15,395 bases of DNA from positions 1 to 15,395 of the forward strand of contig JASCIV010000639.1 in assembly GCA_030374735.1 (NCBI GenBank), given 5' to 3'. Every line of letters starts with the position of its first letter. Within the stretch, counting starts at the first letter, position 1. Source of the DNA: Gracilaria caudata. Lineage: Eukaryota; Rhodophyta; Florideophyceae; Gracilariales; Gracilariaceae. Made by a program: the position numbers and the translations under genes. The notes below the pieces were generated by a model. It did not search any database and was not told where the DNA came from. It saw only the letters and a program-made list of their open reading frames with translations. Below are positions 15,034 to 15,395 of the stretch, in pieces.

Positions 15034-15395
15034 ATCAACAAACTAAGGAAGAATTCAAACGCTAGACTCCGCTCCGGGACCTCAGCGGTTCAAGAGCCAC
15101 TGGTAAGGCTCCAATGGTATTTGAGGTGTAATTGTGGATGTGGACGGGTCTCTTCTTTCATTTACGCACGGTAAGGTAGAACACATTCAGGGAAATACTA
15201 CGTAACGTCTAGGTCGTGAACTCTACAAATGGCAATTCAACCCTTCTTTTTCCCAACACATGTTCTCTTCTCAGCCTGTCGAGAAAGTATCGACGTCTAG
15301 CAATTTCCAAGAACCCGACGTGTCGCCTCACACAGTTCGAGGGCTCTATTGTCGTGTCCCATCGCTTTCTGTCCTTTGTGAAGAGAAGATCAAGA

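Larger units (their letters stand above)
14105..15395. other. AT-richer region without a recognised gene
   Basis: About 1.3 kb with stop codons frequent in all frames. The largest ATG-type frames (14373-14594, 14678-14866) are short and show no motif. It contains two small tandem repeats (14911-14931 and 15016-15033). The promoter or upstream exons of the minus-strand orphan gene would lie at its left end. A CACGTG is at 14148-14153. No tRNA, rRNA or transposon terminus was seen; the window ends before any second boundary. Confidence 0.4.

Overview
The window looks like nuclear DNA of a unicellular photosynthetic eukaryote, most likely a red alga of the gene-dense, intron-poor kind. Evidence: a nuclear gene for photosystem I subunit PsaO whose transit peptide starts with an F-containing motif (MAFV...), typical of red and glaucophyte plastid import; an LSD1-type zinc-finger protein and a bHLH-GAF regulator; one clear spliceosomal intron (GTAAGT...TAG) in otherwise mostly uninterrupted genes; GC-rich coding DNA; and eukaryotic start contexts with no bacterial ribosome-binding sites. 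A compact green picoalga is the main alternative. No virus, plasmid, CRISPR array, rRNA or tRNA was recognised.

Layout. Positions 1-4800 carry three genes on the + strand: a protein with a coiled coil and a C-terminal NYN/Zc3h12a-like (Regnase-type) domain that has lost most expected metal-binding acids (121-1422); an unrecognised protein with a Cys/His cluster (1859-3109); and an atypical bHLH regulator with a GAF-like domain (3681-4799). The leader of the bHLH gene holds a nest of palindromes and three CACGTG boxes. Positions 4800-6756 are gene-poor, with only weak short ORFs. Next come a two-exon ABCG half-transporter (6757-8803, +) and, convergent with it, psaO (8897-9343, -).

From 9.6 to 12.9 kb the DNA is very GC-rich. 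It holds an LSD1-type zinc-finger gene (+), a TRM61-type tRNA m1A58 methyltransferase gene (-, one apparent frameshift), and a divergent cystathionine gamma-synthase gene (+) that has two frameshifts and loses its C-terminal part at about 12868. The TRM61/CGS intergenic region carries two adjacent CACGTG boxes. Beyond about 12885 the base composition drops sharply to a more AT-rich sequence with one orphan ORF on the minus strand (13055-14104) and about 1.3 kb without a recognisable gene. The join is either an insertion or rearrangement that broke the CGS gene, or an assembly join.

How the genes work together: there is no operon or obvious shared pathway. They are separate nuclear genes for RNA metabolism (NYN protein, TRM61), transcription (bHLH, LSD1-like), membrane transport (ABCG), photosynthesis (PsaO) and methionine synthesis (CGS). 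The most useful leads are the degenerate NYN active site, the clustered CACGTG boxes beside a bHLH gene and beside a sulfur-metabolism gene, and the broken CGS gene at a composition boundary. I found no convincing new multi-gene system.
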